Source: Maritimibacter sp. 55A14 (GTDB lineage Bacteria > Pseudomonadota > Alphaproteobacteria > Rhodobacterales > Rhodobacteraceae). Taken from it: a stretch of DNA of 64,000 nucleotides. The translations under genes and the position numbers were made by a program. Positions 42,140 through 50,896 of this stretch are shown one piece after another (position 1 is the first letter of the stretch; each line of letters opens with the position of its first letter). The stretch is taken from the NCBI RefSeq assembly GCF_003122205.1, contig NZ_QEYE01000009.1, positions 1-64,000 of the forward strand, written 5' to 3'. Under the pieces are notes generated by a model that was given only the letters and a program-made list of their open reading frames with translations, was not told where the DNA came from and ran no database searches.

Positions 42140-43212
42140 TGGCCACGCGCGATGCTGTGCTGGAGGCACTCAAGGCGGTCGCCGATCCGTTGAGCGGCGG
42201 GGATATCGTGTCTGCGGGCCTGGTCCGCGCGCTGACCGTCGAGGGCGGGACCGTGCGCTTCGTGCTGGAGATCGACCCGGCGCGGGCCAAGACCTACGAG
42301 CCCGTGCGCGCCGCGGCCGAGGACGCGGCGCGGAGCGTTGCAGGCGTGGAGAGCGTCTCCGCGGTCATGACGGCGCATAGCGCGCCCAAGCCGCCGCCCG
42401 AGCTCAAGCCGCGCGCGGTGGAACCCAAGGGGCCGCAGAAATTGCCCGGCATCGCGCGGATCATCGCGATCGCGTCCGGCAAGGGCGGCGTCGGCAAGTC
42501 CACCGTCGCGGCCAATCTGGCGGTGGCGATGGCGGCCGATGGGCTGCGCGTCGGGTTGCTGGATGCCGATGTCTACGGCCCCTCGCAGCCCCGGATGCTG
42601 GGCATTTCCGGCCGCCCGGCCTCGCCCGACGGCAAGACCATCCTGCCGTTGCGCAATCATGGCGTCACGCTGATGTCGATCGGGCTCCTGACGCGCGAGG
42701 AGGAGGCCGTCGTCTGGCGTGGGCCGATGCTGATGGGGGCGCTCCAGCAGATGCTGGGGCAGGTGCAATGGGGGGCGCTCGACGTGCTGATCGTCGATCT
42801 GCCGCCGGGCACGGGCGACGTGCAGATGACGCTGACGCAGAAGGCCCATGTGGACGGCGCGATCGTGGTCTCCACCCCGCAGGACGTGGCGCTTATGGAT
42901 GCGCGCAAGGCCATCGACATGTTCGCCAAGATGAAGACGCCGATCCTTGGCCTGGTGGAAAACATGTCCACCCATATCTGTTCCAATTGCGGGCATGAGG
43001 AGCATGTCTTCGGTCATGGCGGTGTCAAGGCGGAAGCCGCGAAGCTGGGGGTGCCGCTGCTAGCCGAGATCCCGCTGCATATCGACATCCGAACGGCGTC
43101 CGACGGCGGCGCGCCCATCGTGGTGTCGAAACCCGGCAGCCCGCAGGCCGAGGCCTTCCGGGCGCTGGCGCGCAGCCTGACCGCATCCTGGGCGGAGGGC
43201 GCGCCTGCATGA
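42139..43212 (+). CDS. mrp: Mrp/ApbC-family iron-sulfur carrier ATPase
   Basis: A 357-residue P-loop protein that carries and transfers [4Fe-4S] clusters. A DUF59-like N-terminal domain (1-80) and linker precede the deviant Walker A GKGGVGKS (114-121), the VLIVDLPPGTGD switch and the cluster-binding pair C281-S-N-C284. In this FDH-linked context it may serve the many ferredoxin clusters of the formate dehydrogenase system. Four-base overlap with the ligase-like gene. Confidence 0.92.
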   Translation: MATRDAVLEALKAVADPLSGGDIVSAGLVRALTVEGGTVRFVLEIDPARAKTYEPVRAAAEDAARSVAGVESVSAVMTAHSAPKPPPELKPRAVEPKGPQKLPGIARIIAIASGKGGVGKSTVAANLAVAMAADGLRVGLLDADVYGPSQPRMLGISGRPASPDGKTILPLRNHGVTLMSIGLLTREEEAVVWRGPMLMGALQQMLGQVQWGALDVLIVDLPPGTGDVQMTLTQKAHVDGAIVVSTPQDVALMDARKAIDMFAKMKTPILGLVENMSTHICSNCGHEEHVFGHGGVKAEAAKLGVPLLAEIPLHIDIRTASDGGAPIVVSKPGSPQAEAFRALARSLTASWAEGAPA

Positions 43213-43925
43213 CCGCCGCGACCTTCCCGCCGCTTCTGACCGGCCGCGCCGTGGATGGCGTGACCGATCCCTTCGCCAAGGCCTGCGCGCTGGCGGTGCT
43301 GGGCTGCGACGCGGGGCTGGTGGTCCACAACGTGCAGGCGGACCGGTTGCGCGCGGCGATCGTCTTCGCGCCCGAACGGCCGCTGGAGGAGGCGATGATC
43401 GCCCTGCCGGTTTGCGGCATCGGCTTCCAGAACGCGCTGGGCGCGCTCGCCCCGCCGGAGGTTGCGGTCCATCTAACCTGGAGCGGGGGTATCGAGGTCA
43501 ACGGCGCCGCCTGCGGGCGGTTTCGCGCCGCGGCCTCCACCCGCGATCCGCAGGCCGTGCCGGACTGGCTGGTGATCGGGCTCGACCTGCCGCTTCTGCC
43601 CGTGGACGACGATGCCCCTGGCGCGACGCCGGAGCGGACCTCGCTCTATGCCGAAGGTTGCGCCGAGGTGGACGGCGTGGCGCTGCTCGAAGCCTGGGCG
43701 CGGCACATGCTCGTCTGGCTCAACACCTGGGAGGACGCGGGCGCGGCGCGCATCCACACCGAATGGATGGGGCTGGCCAAGCGAGTGGGCGAGGCGGTCG
43801 CGGTGGACGGGCGGCAGGGCACGTTCCTGGGCGTGGACGAGCGGTTCGGGATGCTGCTGCGCGACGGGCGGGACACGCATCTGATCCCGCTTTCCAGCCG
43901 TCTCGAGGAAGGGGAGGCCGCATGA
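43209..43925 (+). CDS. Biotin/lipoate-protein ligase-like protein
   Basis: A 238-residue protein of the DUF4444-type biotin/lipoate ligase group. An N-terminal catalytic-like fold (about 1-170, GIGFQNALGALAPPEVAVHLTWSGGIEVNG) precedes an SH3-like C-terminal domain (YAVDGRQGTFLGVDERFGMLL type). The usual biotin-binding loop GRGRxG is not evident, so it may modify a different cofactor or protein. It is sandwiched between Mrp and DUF6505 with overlaps at both ends. Confidence 0.75.
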   Translation: MTAATFPPLLTGRAVDGVTDPFAKACALAVLGCDAGLVVHNVQADRLRAAIVFAPERPLEEAMIALPVCGIGFQNALGALAPPEVAVHLTWSGGIEVNGAACGRFRAAASTRDPQAVPDWLVIGLDLPLLPVDDDAPGATPERTSLYAEGCAEVDGVALLEAWARHMLVWLNTWEDAGAARIHTEWMGLAKRVGEAVAVDGRQGTFLGVDERFGMLLRDGRDTHLIPLSSRLEEGEAA

Positions 43926-44404
43926 AACTGGCCCGCGCGATCCATTTCGACGAGAGCGACACGCGGATTTTCCACAACCCGGCACGCACCGGCGAATGGG
44001 CGATAAGCGGCGGGTTCGAGTTCTCCAACTGGGGCGAGGGCGACCTGGTGGGCAAGGCGCGACAGGCCTTCGCCAACGGGTGGCTCGGGCTGGAGACCTT
44101 CGGCCGCGTCACCTTCGTCGCGGTCACGCAGGTCGAGGCGACCGAGGCCGAGGCGCTGGTCCACGGGCTGGCGCGGCATTTCGTCGATATCTACGGCGCG
44201 CCCTCGGTTGAGGCGGCGTTGGGCACCGCGCGCGAGGAGATCGCGCATATGGCCGATCTCTGCGAGGATCACGATCCCAACACGCTGCTGACCGTGGCGC
44301 GCGAGTTGACCGAGGCGGGGGTGCGCGAACAGTACCGCGCGATCGAGGCGGGCGCGGCCGACATTTCCCAGATTGCCATCCACGGCTCGCTGGACGAGGG
44401 CTGA
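43922..44404 (+). CDS. DUF6505 protein
   Basis: A 160-residue cytoplasmic protein (MKLARAIHFDESDTRIFHNPA, EWAISGGFEFSNWGEGDL). It belongs to DUF6505, whose members accompany the DUF6494-Mrp-ligase gene group near formate dehydrogenase loci. No catalytic motif is recognised. ATGA overlap with the ligase-like gene; last of the block. Confidence 0.8.
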   Translation: MKLARAIHFDESDTRIFHNPARTGEWAISGGFEFSNWGEGDLVGKARQAFANGWLGLETFGRVTFVAVTQVEATEAEALVHGLARHFVDIYGAPSVEAALGTAREEIAHMADLCEDHDPNTLLTVARELTEAGVREQYRAIEAGAADISQIAIHGSLDEG

Positions 44405-44409
44405 CATCC

Positions 44410-44424
44410 GGCCGCGACGCGGCC
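44410..44424. other. Perfect 15-bp palindrome upstream of the DctB-like kinase
   Basis: GGCCGCG-A-CGCGGCC (44410-44424) lies in the 66-bp gap between DUF6505 and the kinase gene. It could be an operator or a hairpin attenuating read-through. No T-run follows. Confidence 0.3.
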
Positions 44425-44470
44425 CGTAACCGTCTGGCGTTTTCGTCGCGGGCTTTCTAGTCTTGGCGCC

Positions 44471-46279
44471 ATGACCGCTCCTGCCGCAGGCCGTCCCGTT
44501 TTCGTCGTCACCGCGCTCTTCCTCGCGGCGGTGGCGCTTTTTTCGGGCGCCGTCTGGTGGCTGGGCTATGGAGCGGCGCTCGATCAGCTTCGCGACCGGG
44601 GCCGGGCGGACCTGTCGTTGGCCGCGGACCGTCTGGTGGGCGAGGTGCAGAAATACCGTGAACTGGCTGTGGTGATGGCCGAGCATCCGACCCTGAACGC
44701 CCTGCTCGGCGGTGCGCCGGTGTCGGGTGAGGCCGCGCGCATCCTGCGCCGTGCAGCCGACCGCACCGGGGCGCGCGACATCGTGCTGGTGGCCCGTGAC
44801 GGCAGGGTGCTGGCGCGGGCCGCGCCGGGCGGGCGCAGTCCCGGCCACGCCGACCCGGCGCTGCGGCGCGCGTTCAACGGCGCACTGGGCATGCATCACA
44901 TGCGGCTGCCGCGCGGCGCGCGGGTCTTCAGCTTCGCCGCGCCGATCTTTTCGGCCGCCGGCGCGCCGCAGGGTGCGGTGCTGGTCGATCAGAACGCCGA
45001 GTCGGTGGAGGGGGCGTGGCTGGGCGATCCGCAGGCGGTCTACTTCACCGATGCTTCCGGTGTCGTCTTCGTGAGCAACCGCAGTGAGTTGATGTTCCGT
45101 AGCCGCGCGCCGGGCGATGTCGATCCCGCCCGCTTCGGGCACGATCCCGGTAAGCTCGCCGCGTTTCCCGATGTGGATGAGACCCGGCACGGGCCGCACG
45201 AGATCTGGCGGATCGACGGCGGTCGCTACCTGCCGTCGCGCGCGTTGCACCTGAGCCAGCCCCTGCCGGTGATCGGGCTGACGGCGGAGTTGCTGGTCGA
45301 TACCCGCCCCGCGGCGCGGATCGCGGGGCTTCAGGCGGCGGTGGCGGCGGCGACCTGCCTGATCTTCGGTGCGGTGCTTTATCTTTTCGCGCAGCGGCGG
45401 CGCGCGCTGGCCGACCGGCTGGCGGTGAAGGCCGCCGCCAATGCGGAGCTGGAGCGGCGGGTGGTGGCGCGCACCCGCGAGCTGTCGCAAACCAACAAGC
45501 GCCTGCGTCGCGAGATTGTCGAGCGCGAGGAGGCGCAGGCCGCGCTGACCCGCGCGCAGGACGAACTGGTGCAGGCCAGCAAGCTGAGCGCGCTGGGCCA
45601 GATGTCCGCCGGGCTCAGCCACGAGTTGAACCAGCCGCTGATGGCAATCCGGTCCTTCGCCGAGAACGGTGCGCTTCTGGTGGACCGCGGCGAGGCCGCG
45701 CGGGCGGGCGAGAACCTGGGCCGCATCTCCGAACTGGCGCGGCGCATGGGGCGGATCATACGCAACCTGCGCGCCTTCGCCCGGCAAGAGAACGAGCCAA
45801 TCGCGGAGGTCGAGATGGGCGGCGTCGTCGCCGCGGTGCTGGAGATGACCGAAACCCGGATCGCCCGCGCCGGCGTCGATCTGCAGTGGCAGCGGCCCGG
45901 CGTCGCGGTGATGGTGCGGGGCGGCGAGGTGCGGCTACAGCAAGTGGTGCTCAACCTCGTGACCAACGCGCTCGACGCGATGGACGGCGCGGCGGAGCGG
46001 CGGCTGGAGATCGCGCTGGGCCGTAAGGCCGGAGTTGCGGCGCGCGTGGTGCTGATCGTGCGCGACACCGGTCCCGGCATCGCCGAGCCGCCGCGCATCT
46101 TCGACCCGTTCTACACCACCAAGGAGGTCGGCCGGTCCGAGGGGATGGGGCTTGGCCTGTCGATTTCATACGGGCTGGTGCAGAGCTTCGGCGGCGCGAT
46201 CCGGGGCGAAAACCACCCCGACGGCGGCGCGATCTTCACGGTGGAGCTCGACAGCGCCGACATGGAGGCCGTGGCATGA
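44471..46279 (+). CDS. DctB-like sensor histidine kinase of a C4-dicarboxylate-type system
   Basis: A 602-residue inner-membrane kinase. Two helices (about 10-33 and 285-307) frame a periplasmic double-PDC/Cache sensor (about 35-280, with SNRSELMFR and a RIDGGRYLPSRALHL stretch typical of DctB). A coiled coil follows, then the H-box QMSAGLSHELNQPLMAI with H384 and the ATPase motifs NALDAMDGAAERR, DTGPGI and GMGLGLSISYG. It probably senses an extracellular carboxylate and acts on the regulator at 46276, with which it overlaps. Confidence 0.9.
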   Translation: MTAPAAGRPVFVVTALFLAAVALFSGAVWWLGYGAALDQLRDRGRADLSLAADRLVGEVQKYRELAVVMAEHPTLNALLGGAPVSGEAARILRRAADRTGARDIVLVARDGRVLARAAPGGRSPGHADPALRRAFNGALGMHHMRLPRGARVFSFAAPIFSAAGAPQGAVLVDQNAESVEGAWLGDPQAVYFTDASGVVFVSNRSELMFRSRAPGDVDPARFGHDPGKLAAFPDVDETRHGPHEIWRIDGGRYLPSRALHLSQPLPVIGLTAELLVDTRPAARIAGLQAAVAAATCLIFGAVLYLFAQRRRALADRLAVKAAANAELERRVVARTRELSQTNKRLRREIVEREEAQAALTRAQDELVQASKLSALGQMSAGLSHELNQPLMAIRSFAENGALLVDRGEAARAGENLGRISELARRMGRIIRNLRAFARQENEPIAEVEMGGVVAAVLEMTETRIARAGVDLQWQRPGVAVMVRGGEVRLQQVVLNLVTNALDAMDGAAERRLEIALGRKAGVAARVVLIVRDTGPGIAEPPRIFDPFYTTKEVGRSEGMGLGLSISYGLVQSFGGAIRGENHPDGGAIFTVELDSADMEAVA

Positions 46280-47508
46280 GCGCCGGGCGGGTCCTGCTGG
46301 TCGATGACGACCGCCAGGTGCGCGAGGCGCTGGGCCAGACACTGGAACTGGCCGGGATCGAGGCGATCCAGGCGGGCTCCTATATCGAGGCGAAGGACCA
46401 CATCGCCGCAGATTTTCCGGGCGTGGTGGTCAGCGACATCCGGATGCCCGGAAAGGACGGGTTTGCGCTGCTCGATTACGTGCAGGGGCAGGACGCGGAC
46501 CTGCCGGTGATCCTGCTGACCGGGCAGGGCGACATCCCCACCGCGGTGCGCGGGATGAGCGCGGGCGCCTTCGACTTCCTGGAAAAGCCGTGTGCCCCCA
46601 AGGCGCTGCTGGCGGCGGTCGAGAAGGCGCTCAAGACCCGCGCGCTAGTGATCGAGAACCGCAGGCTCAGGCGTCAGCTCGAGGATGGCGACGCCGCGGC
46701 GCGGATGCTCTTCGGGCAATCCGCCCTGGCCCAGGAGTTGCGCAACCGGGTGCGCCGGGTGGCGCGCGCCTCGGTCGAGGTGCTGGTGACGGGCGAGCCG
46801 GGCACCGGCATATCCAAGGTGGCCGAGGTGGTCCACCTGCTGTCGGCGGGCTCGGTGCGGCCCTTCGTGAAACGCTCCGCCGCGTCGGTCACGCCCGAGG
46901 CGCTGGACGCCCTGCTGGCCGAGGCCGAGGGCGGGACGCTCTTTCTCGACGAGGTGGCGGCGCTGCCGCCGGGCGCGCAATTCGCGCTGAACGAGGCGCT
47001 TGACGCCGACCTGCCGGCGCGGCTGGTCGCGGGCAGCACGCGCGATCTGGGCGCCGAGGCGGAGGCGGGACGCTTCAGCCCCGATCTCTTCTACAAGCTC
47101 GACGTGATGCGGGTGCGTATCCCGGCGCTGCGCGAGCGGGCCGAGGACATCCCGGTGCTCTTCCGCCATTACGTCGCCATCGCCTGCGAGCAGGCCGCGC
47201 TTCCCGAGCCCGAGATCCCGCCCGAGTTGATCGCCCGGCTGATGGCGCAGGACTGGCCGGGCAATGCGCGCGCGCTGATGAACACGGCGATGCGCTTCGC
47301 CATGGGGCTCTCGGAGCCTGCGGTGGATGCGCCGCAGGGGCTTGCGGCGCAGCTTGCGCAGGTGGAGCGCACGCTGCTGGTGGAGGCGCTGAGCCGCGCG
47401 GGCGGCAACGCGACCGAGGCCGCCCGCGCGCTCGACCTGCCGCGCAAGACCTTTTACGACAAGCTCGCCCGTCACGGCATCCGGGCGGAGATATATCGCG
47501 GGGCTTGA
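46276..47508 (+). CDS. DctD-like response regulator with degenerate AAA+ domain
   Basis: A 410-residue regulator. The receiver is intact with D54 (VVVSDIRMPGKDG). The AAA+ domain is damaged: Walker A reads GEPGTGIS (173-180) with isoleucine I179 in place of the essential lysine, and the entire segment that should hold GAFTGA is missing between about 200 and 218, although Walker B GGTLFLDE and DLFYKLDVMRVRIPALRER survive. The C-terminal Fis-type helix-turn-helix (ALSRAGGNATEAARALDLPRKTFYDKLARHG) is intact. It can likely bind DNA under phospho-control but not hydrolyse ATP or activate sigma-54. It lies upstream of the TRAP transporter. Confidence 0.88.
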   Translation: MSAGRVLLVDDDRQVREALGQTLELAGIEAIQAGSYIEAKDHIAADFPGVVVSDIRMPGKDGFALLDYVQGQDADLPVILLTGQGDIPTAVRGMSAGAFDFLEKPCAPKALLAAVEKALKTRALVIENRRLRRQLEDGDAAARMLFGQSALAQELRNRVRRVARASVEVLVTGEPGTGISKVAEVVHLLSAGSVRPFVKRSAASVTPEALDALLAEAEGGTLFLDEVAALPPGAQFALNEALDADLPARLVAGSTRDLGAEAEAGRFSPDLFYKLDVMRVRIPALRERAEDIPVLFRHYVAIACEQAALPEPEIPPELIARLMAQDWPGNARALMNTAMRFAMGLSEPAVDAPQGLAAQLAQVERTLLVEALSRAGGNATEAARALDLPRKTFYDKLARHGIRAEIYRGA

Positions 47509-47518
47509 GTCCCGCAAG

Positions 47519-47538
47519 CTGTGCGGATTTCCGCACAG
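47519..47538. promoter_or_regulatory. DctD-type operator palindrome upstream of dctP
   Basis: CTGTGCGGA-TT-TCCGCACAG (47519-47538) is a perfect 20-base palindrome with 9-bp arms, ten bases after the dctD-like gene and 210 before dctP. It matches the TGTGCGG-N4-CCGCACA form I recall for DctD binding sites. In the remaining 47539-47748 I find no TGGCAC-N5-TTGC sigma-54 promoter; the closest string (TGGCGAAGTTTCGC) has GG and GC one base too close. This agrees with loss of the sigma-54 loop in the regulator. Confidence 0.72.
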
Positions 47539-47748
47539 GTCTCTCCCTTGGATGTGTGGATTCCCGCCGCTCCCGCCCGTCCCGTGCTTTTGGGAAATTG
47601 GAAAATCGTGAAAAGACAAGAGCTTGGGATTTCGCATCCGGTGTGGCGAAGTTTCGCTTGAGGCGAGTGCCCAACTCGGCTTCCCTTGGCGCGGACATCC
47701 CCGACGGGATGCCGGAAACCGACACAGTTTTCTCTGGGAGGAGATCCG

Positions 47749-48750
47749 ATGAAATTCATCACCGCCGCCGCGGCGACCCTCGCCCTTGGCCTGAGTGCGG
47801 GCTCCGCGCTTGCGGCCTGCGACGATGGCGAGATCGTCATCAAGTTCAGCCATGTGACCAACACCGACAAGCACCCCAAGGGCATCGCGGCCAGCCTGCT
47901 GGAGAGCCGCGTGAACGAGGAGATGAATGGCAAGGCCTGTATGGAGGTCTTCCCGAACTCGACGCTCTACAATGACGACCAGGTGCTGGAGGCGATGCTT
48001 CAGGGCGACGTGCAGCTCGCCGCGCCGAGCCTGTCGAAATTCGAGCAGTTCACCAAGAAGTTCCGCATCTTCGACCTGCCCTTCATGTTCAAGAACATCG
48101 AGGCCGTGGACGCCTTCCAGGCATCCGAGATCGGCCAGGCGATGAAGGAGAGCATGGTGCGCCGCGGGCTGCTGGGCCTGGCGTTCTGGCACAACGGCAT
48201 GAAGCAGATGTCCGCCAACAAGCCGCTGCTGTCGCCCACGGATGCCGAGGGGCTGAAGTTCCGCGTGCAGAATTCCGAGGTGCTCAAGGCGCAGATGGCC
48301 GCGTTGGGCGGCTCGCCCCAGCCGATGGCCTTCTCCGAGGTCTACGGCGCGCTGCAGACCGGCGTCGTCGACGGGCAGGAGAACACCTGGTCGAACATCT
48401 ACGGCAAGAAGTTCTTTGAGGTCCAGGACGGCGTGACCGAGACCAACCACGGCGTCATCGACTACCTGCTGGTGACCAATGTCGACTGGTGGGAGGGGCT
48501 GCCCGATGACGTGCGCGAGCAGCTTGCCACCATCGTGGCCGAGGTTTCCCAGACCCGCAATTCGGAGTCCTTCGCGGTGAACCAGGCCGCCAAGCAGGCG
48601 GTGATCGACGCGGGTGGCGTGGTGCGCACGCTGACGCCCGAGCAGCGCGCCGAATGGGTCGAGGTGATGAAGCCCGTCTGGGACCAGTTCACCGACGATG
48701 TCGGCGCCGAGAACATCGAAGCCGCACAGGCCATCAACGGCGAGAGCTAA
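47749..48750 (+). CDS. dctP: TRAP transporter substrate-binding protein (DctP)
   Basis: A 333-residue periplasmic binding protein. The signal peptide ends SALA, the mature start is CDDGEIVIKFSHVTNTDKHP, and GVVDGQENTWSNIYGKKFFEVQ carries the family signature; the conserved arginine lies in LKFRVQNSEVLKAQ. DctP proteins bind C4-dicarboxylates or other organic acids. GGGAGGAGATCC precedes the ATG. Followed by dctQ and dctM. Confidence 0.93.
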   Translation: MKFITAAAATLALGLSAGSALAACDDGEIVIKFSHVTNTDKHPKGIAASLLESRVNEEMNGKACMEVFPNSTLYNDDQVLEAMLQGDVQLAAPSLSKFEQFTKKFRIFDLPFMFKNIEAVDAFQASEIGQAMKESMVRRGLLGLAFWHNGMKQMSANKPLLSPTDAEGLKFRVQNSEVLKAQMAALGGSPQPMAFSEVYGALQTGVVDGQENTWSNIYGKKFFEVQDGVTETNHGVIDYLLVTNVDWWEGLPDDVREQLATIVAEVSQTRNSESFAVNQAAKQAVIDAGGVVRTLTPEQRAEWVEVMKPVWDQFTDDVGAENIEAAQAINGES

Positions 48751-48825
48751 GGCGCGAAAAGCCGCCGCATCCCCGGCCCCGACGCGGGCCGGGGTTCCAG
48801 CACATGCGAACGGGGGAGGTTGGGC

Positions 48826-49515
48826 ATGTCCACGCATTACGAGCCGGAGACCCTTCTGGGTCGAGCCGTCCATGACTTCGAGGAAACCGTCATCGCGGTG
48901 CTCCTGGGGCTGATGACGGCGATCACCTTCGTCAATGTCGTGCTGCGCTACGGCTTCAACACCGGACTCATATGGGGGCTGGAGGCCACGACCTTCCTCT
49001 TCGCCTGGCTGGTGCTTTTCGGGATCAGCCACGCCGTCAAGGTCACCGCGCATCTGGGCGTGGATGCGGTGATCAACGCGGTCAACCCGCGGCTGCGCCG
49101 CGGCATCGGCGTCCTGGCCGGGCTGATCTGCATGGCCTATGCGTTCCTTCTGCTCAAGGGCGCCTGGGATTACTGGGCCAATTTCGCCAACCTGCCGCAG
49201 ACCACGGGGCGCTGGTTCCCGACCGGGCTGGAGGAGATGACGCGCACCTCCTTTCGCGGCTGGTACGAGGTCGTCGATGTGCCCATGCCCGAGTTCCTGC
49301 GTTTCATCGAACCGCTGATGAACGACGGCGAATCCTATGAGAAACTGCCGCGCTTCATCCCCTATGCGATCCTGCCGGTGGGCATGGCGCTGCTGCTCCT
49401 GCGTTTCACGCAGGCCACGCTGCGGCTGCTGCGCGGCGACGCCGAGAGCCTGATCGTCAGCCACGAGGCCGAGGATGCGGTCGAAGACGTGGCACGCATG
49501 AACCGGGAGGATTGA
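48826..49515 (+). CDS. dctQ: TRAP transporter small permease (DctQ)
   Basis: A 229-residue membrane protein with four core helices (VIAVLLGLMTAITFVNVVLRYGF, ATTFLFAWLVLFGISHAVK). A long insertion before helix 4 (about 130-185, WANFANLPQTTGRWFPTGLEEMTRTSFRG) makes it larger than the usual 160-180 residues. ATG at 48826 after GGGGGAGG. Four bases to dctM. Confidence 0.9.
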   Translation: MSTHYEPETLLGRAVHDFEETVIAVLLGLMTAITFVNVVLRYGFNTGLIWGLEATTFLFAWLVLFGISHAVKVTAHLGVDAVINAVNPRLRRGIGVLAGLICMAYAFLLLKGAWDYWANFANLPQTTGRWFPTGLEEMTRTSFRGWYEVVDVPMPEFLRFIEPLMNDGESYEKLPRFIPYAILPVGMALLLLRFTQATLRLLRGDAESLIVSHEAEDAVEDVARMNRED

Positions 49516-49519
49516 GATC

Positions 49520-50896
49520 ATGGAAGTCGCAATCCTCTTCGGGATGATCATCGGTCTGTTGCTGATCGGAGTGCCGATCGCGGTGAGCCTGGGCATCTCC
49601 TCGATCCTGTTCCTGCTGGTGCTGGGCGACACGTCGCTGGCCTCCATCGCGCAGACGTTCTTTCAGGCGATGGCGGGGCATTACACGCTGCTGGCGATCC
49701 CGTTCTTCATTCTCGCCTCGTCCTTCATGTCCACCGGCGGCGTGGCGCGCCGGATCATCCGGTTCTCCATCGCCTGCGTGGGCCATTTCCACGGCGGTCT
49801 GGCGATCGCCGGGGTCTTTGCCTGCATGCTCTTCGCCGCGCTCTCGGGGTCAAGCCCGGCAACGGTGGTGGCGATCGGCTCCATCGTGATCGCGGGCATG
49901 CGCGAGGTCGGCTACACCAAGGATTTCGCGGCCGGCGTGATCGCCAATGCCGGTACGCTGGGCATCCTGATCCCGCCCTCCATCGTGATGGTCGTCTATG
50001 CCAGCGCCGTCGATGTCTCGGTGGGGCGGATGTTCCTTGCGGGCATCATTCCGGGCCTCCTGGCGGGGTTCATGCTGATGGTCACGATCTATGTCATCGC
50101 GCGGCGCCGCAACATGCCCAAGGGCGAGTGGCTGGGCTGGGGCGAGGTCGTCTCCTCGGGGATGGAAGCCGGCTGGGGCCTGCTGCTGATCGTCATCATC
50201 CTGGGTGGCATCTATGGTGGCATCTTCACCCCGACCGAGGCGGCCGCGGTCGCCGCCGTCTATGCTTTCTTCATCGCCTGCTTTGTCTATCGCGACATGG
50301 GGCCGCTCGCGGGACGGGACGGGGCGCCGAACCTGCATCTGATCAGAAAGCCGATCGCGCTGGTGACGGCCTTCTTCCACCGCGATACGCGCAACACGCT
50401 CTTCGAGGCGGGCAAGCTGACCGTGACGCTGATGTTCATCATCGCCAACGCGCTGATCCTCAAGCATGTTCTGACCGACGAGCAGATCCCGCAGCATATC
50501 GCGGGAATGATGCTGGAGGCGGGCTTCGGCGCGGTGGTGTTCCTGGTGATCGTGAACGTCATCCTGCTGATCGGCGGGCAGTTCATGGAGCCATCGGGCC
50601 TGATCGTGATCGTCGCGCCGCTGGTCTTTCCCATCGCCATCGAACTGGGCATCGACCCGATCCATCTGGGCATCATCATGGTGGTCAACATGGAGATCGG
50701 GATGATCACCCCGCCGGTGGGGCTCAATCTCTTCGTGACGTCCGGCGTGGCGGGCATGCCGATGATGCGGGTTGTACGCGCCGCGCTGCCCTTCCTGGCG
50801 GTGCTCTTCGTGTTCCTGATCATGGTGACCTACATCCCCTGGCTCTCGACCTACCTGCCGACGATCTTCATGGGCCCCGAGATCATCACCAACTAG
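49520..50896 (+). CDS. dctM: TRAP transporter large permease (DctM)
   Basis: A 458-residue membrane protein of the DctM family with about twelve helices: GMIIGLLLIGVPIAVSLGISS at the start, FAALSGSSPATVVAIGSI and ITPPVGLNLFV as the hallmark re-entrant motifs. It forms the Na+- or H+-driven channel with DctQ. Last gene of the TRAP set. Confidence 0.94.
   Translation: MEVAILFGMIIGLLLIGVPIAVSLGISSILFLLVLGDTSLASIAQTFFQAMAGHYTLLAIPFFILASSFMSTGGVARRIIRFSIACVGHFHGGLAIAGVFACMLFAALSGSSPATVVAIGSIVIAGMREVGYTKDFAAGVIANAGTLGILIPPSIVMVVYASAVDVSVGRMFLAGIIPGLLAGFMLMVTIYVIARRRNMPKGEWLGWGEVVSSGMEAGWGLLLIVIILGGIYGGIFTPTEAAAVAAVYAFFIACFVYRDMGPLAGRDGAPNLHLIRKPIALVTAFFHRDTRNTLFEAGKLTVTLMFIIANALILKHVLTDEQIPQHIAGMMLEAGFGAVVFLVIVNVILLIGGQFMEPSGLIVIVAPLVFPIAIELGIDPIHLGIIMVVNMEIGMITPPVGLNLFVTSGVAGMPMMRVVRAALPFLAVLFVFLIMVTYIPWLSTYLPTIFMGPEIITN

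Noticed and set aside
47618-47660. Sigma-54 promoter before dctP
   Set aside because: The closest TGGC...GC string has the -24 and -12 elements one base too close and lacks TTGC; the regulator also lacks GAFTGA.
46645-49647. 1000-codon minus-strand frame across the dctD-like, dctP and dctQ genes
   Set aside because: It spans three well-identified genes plus an intergenic gap and has no domain; codon-bias artefact.
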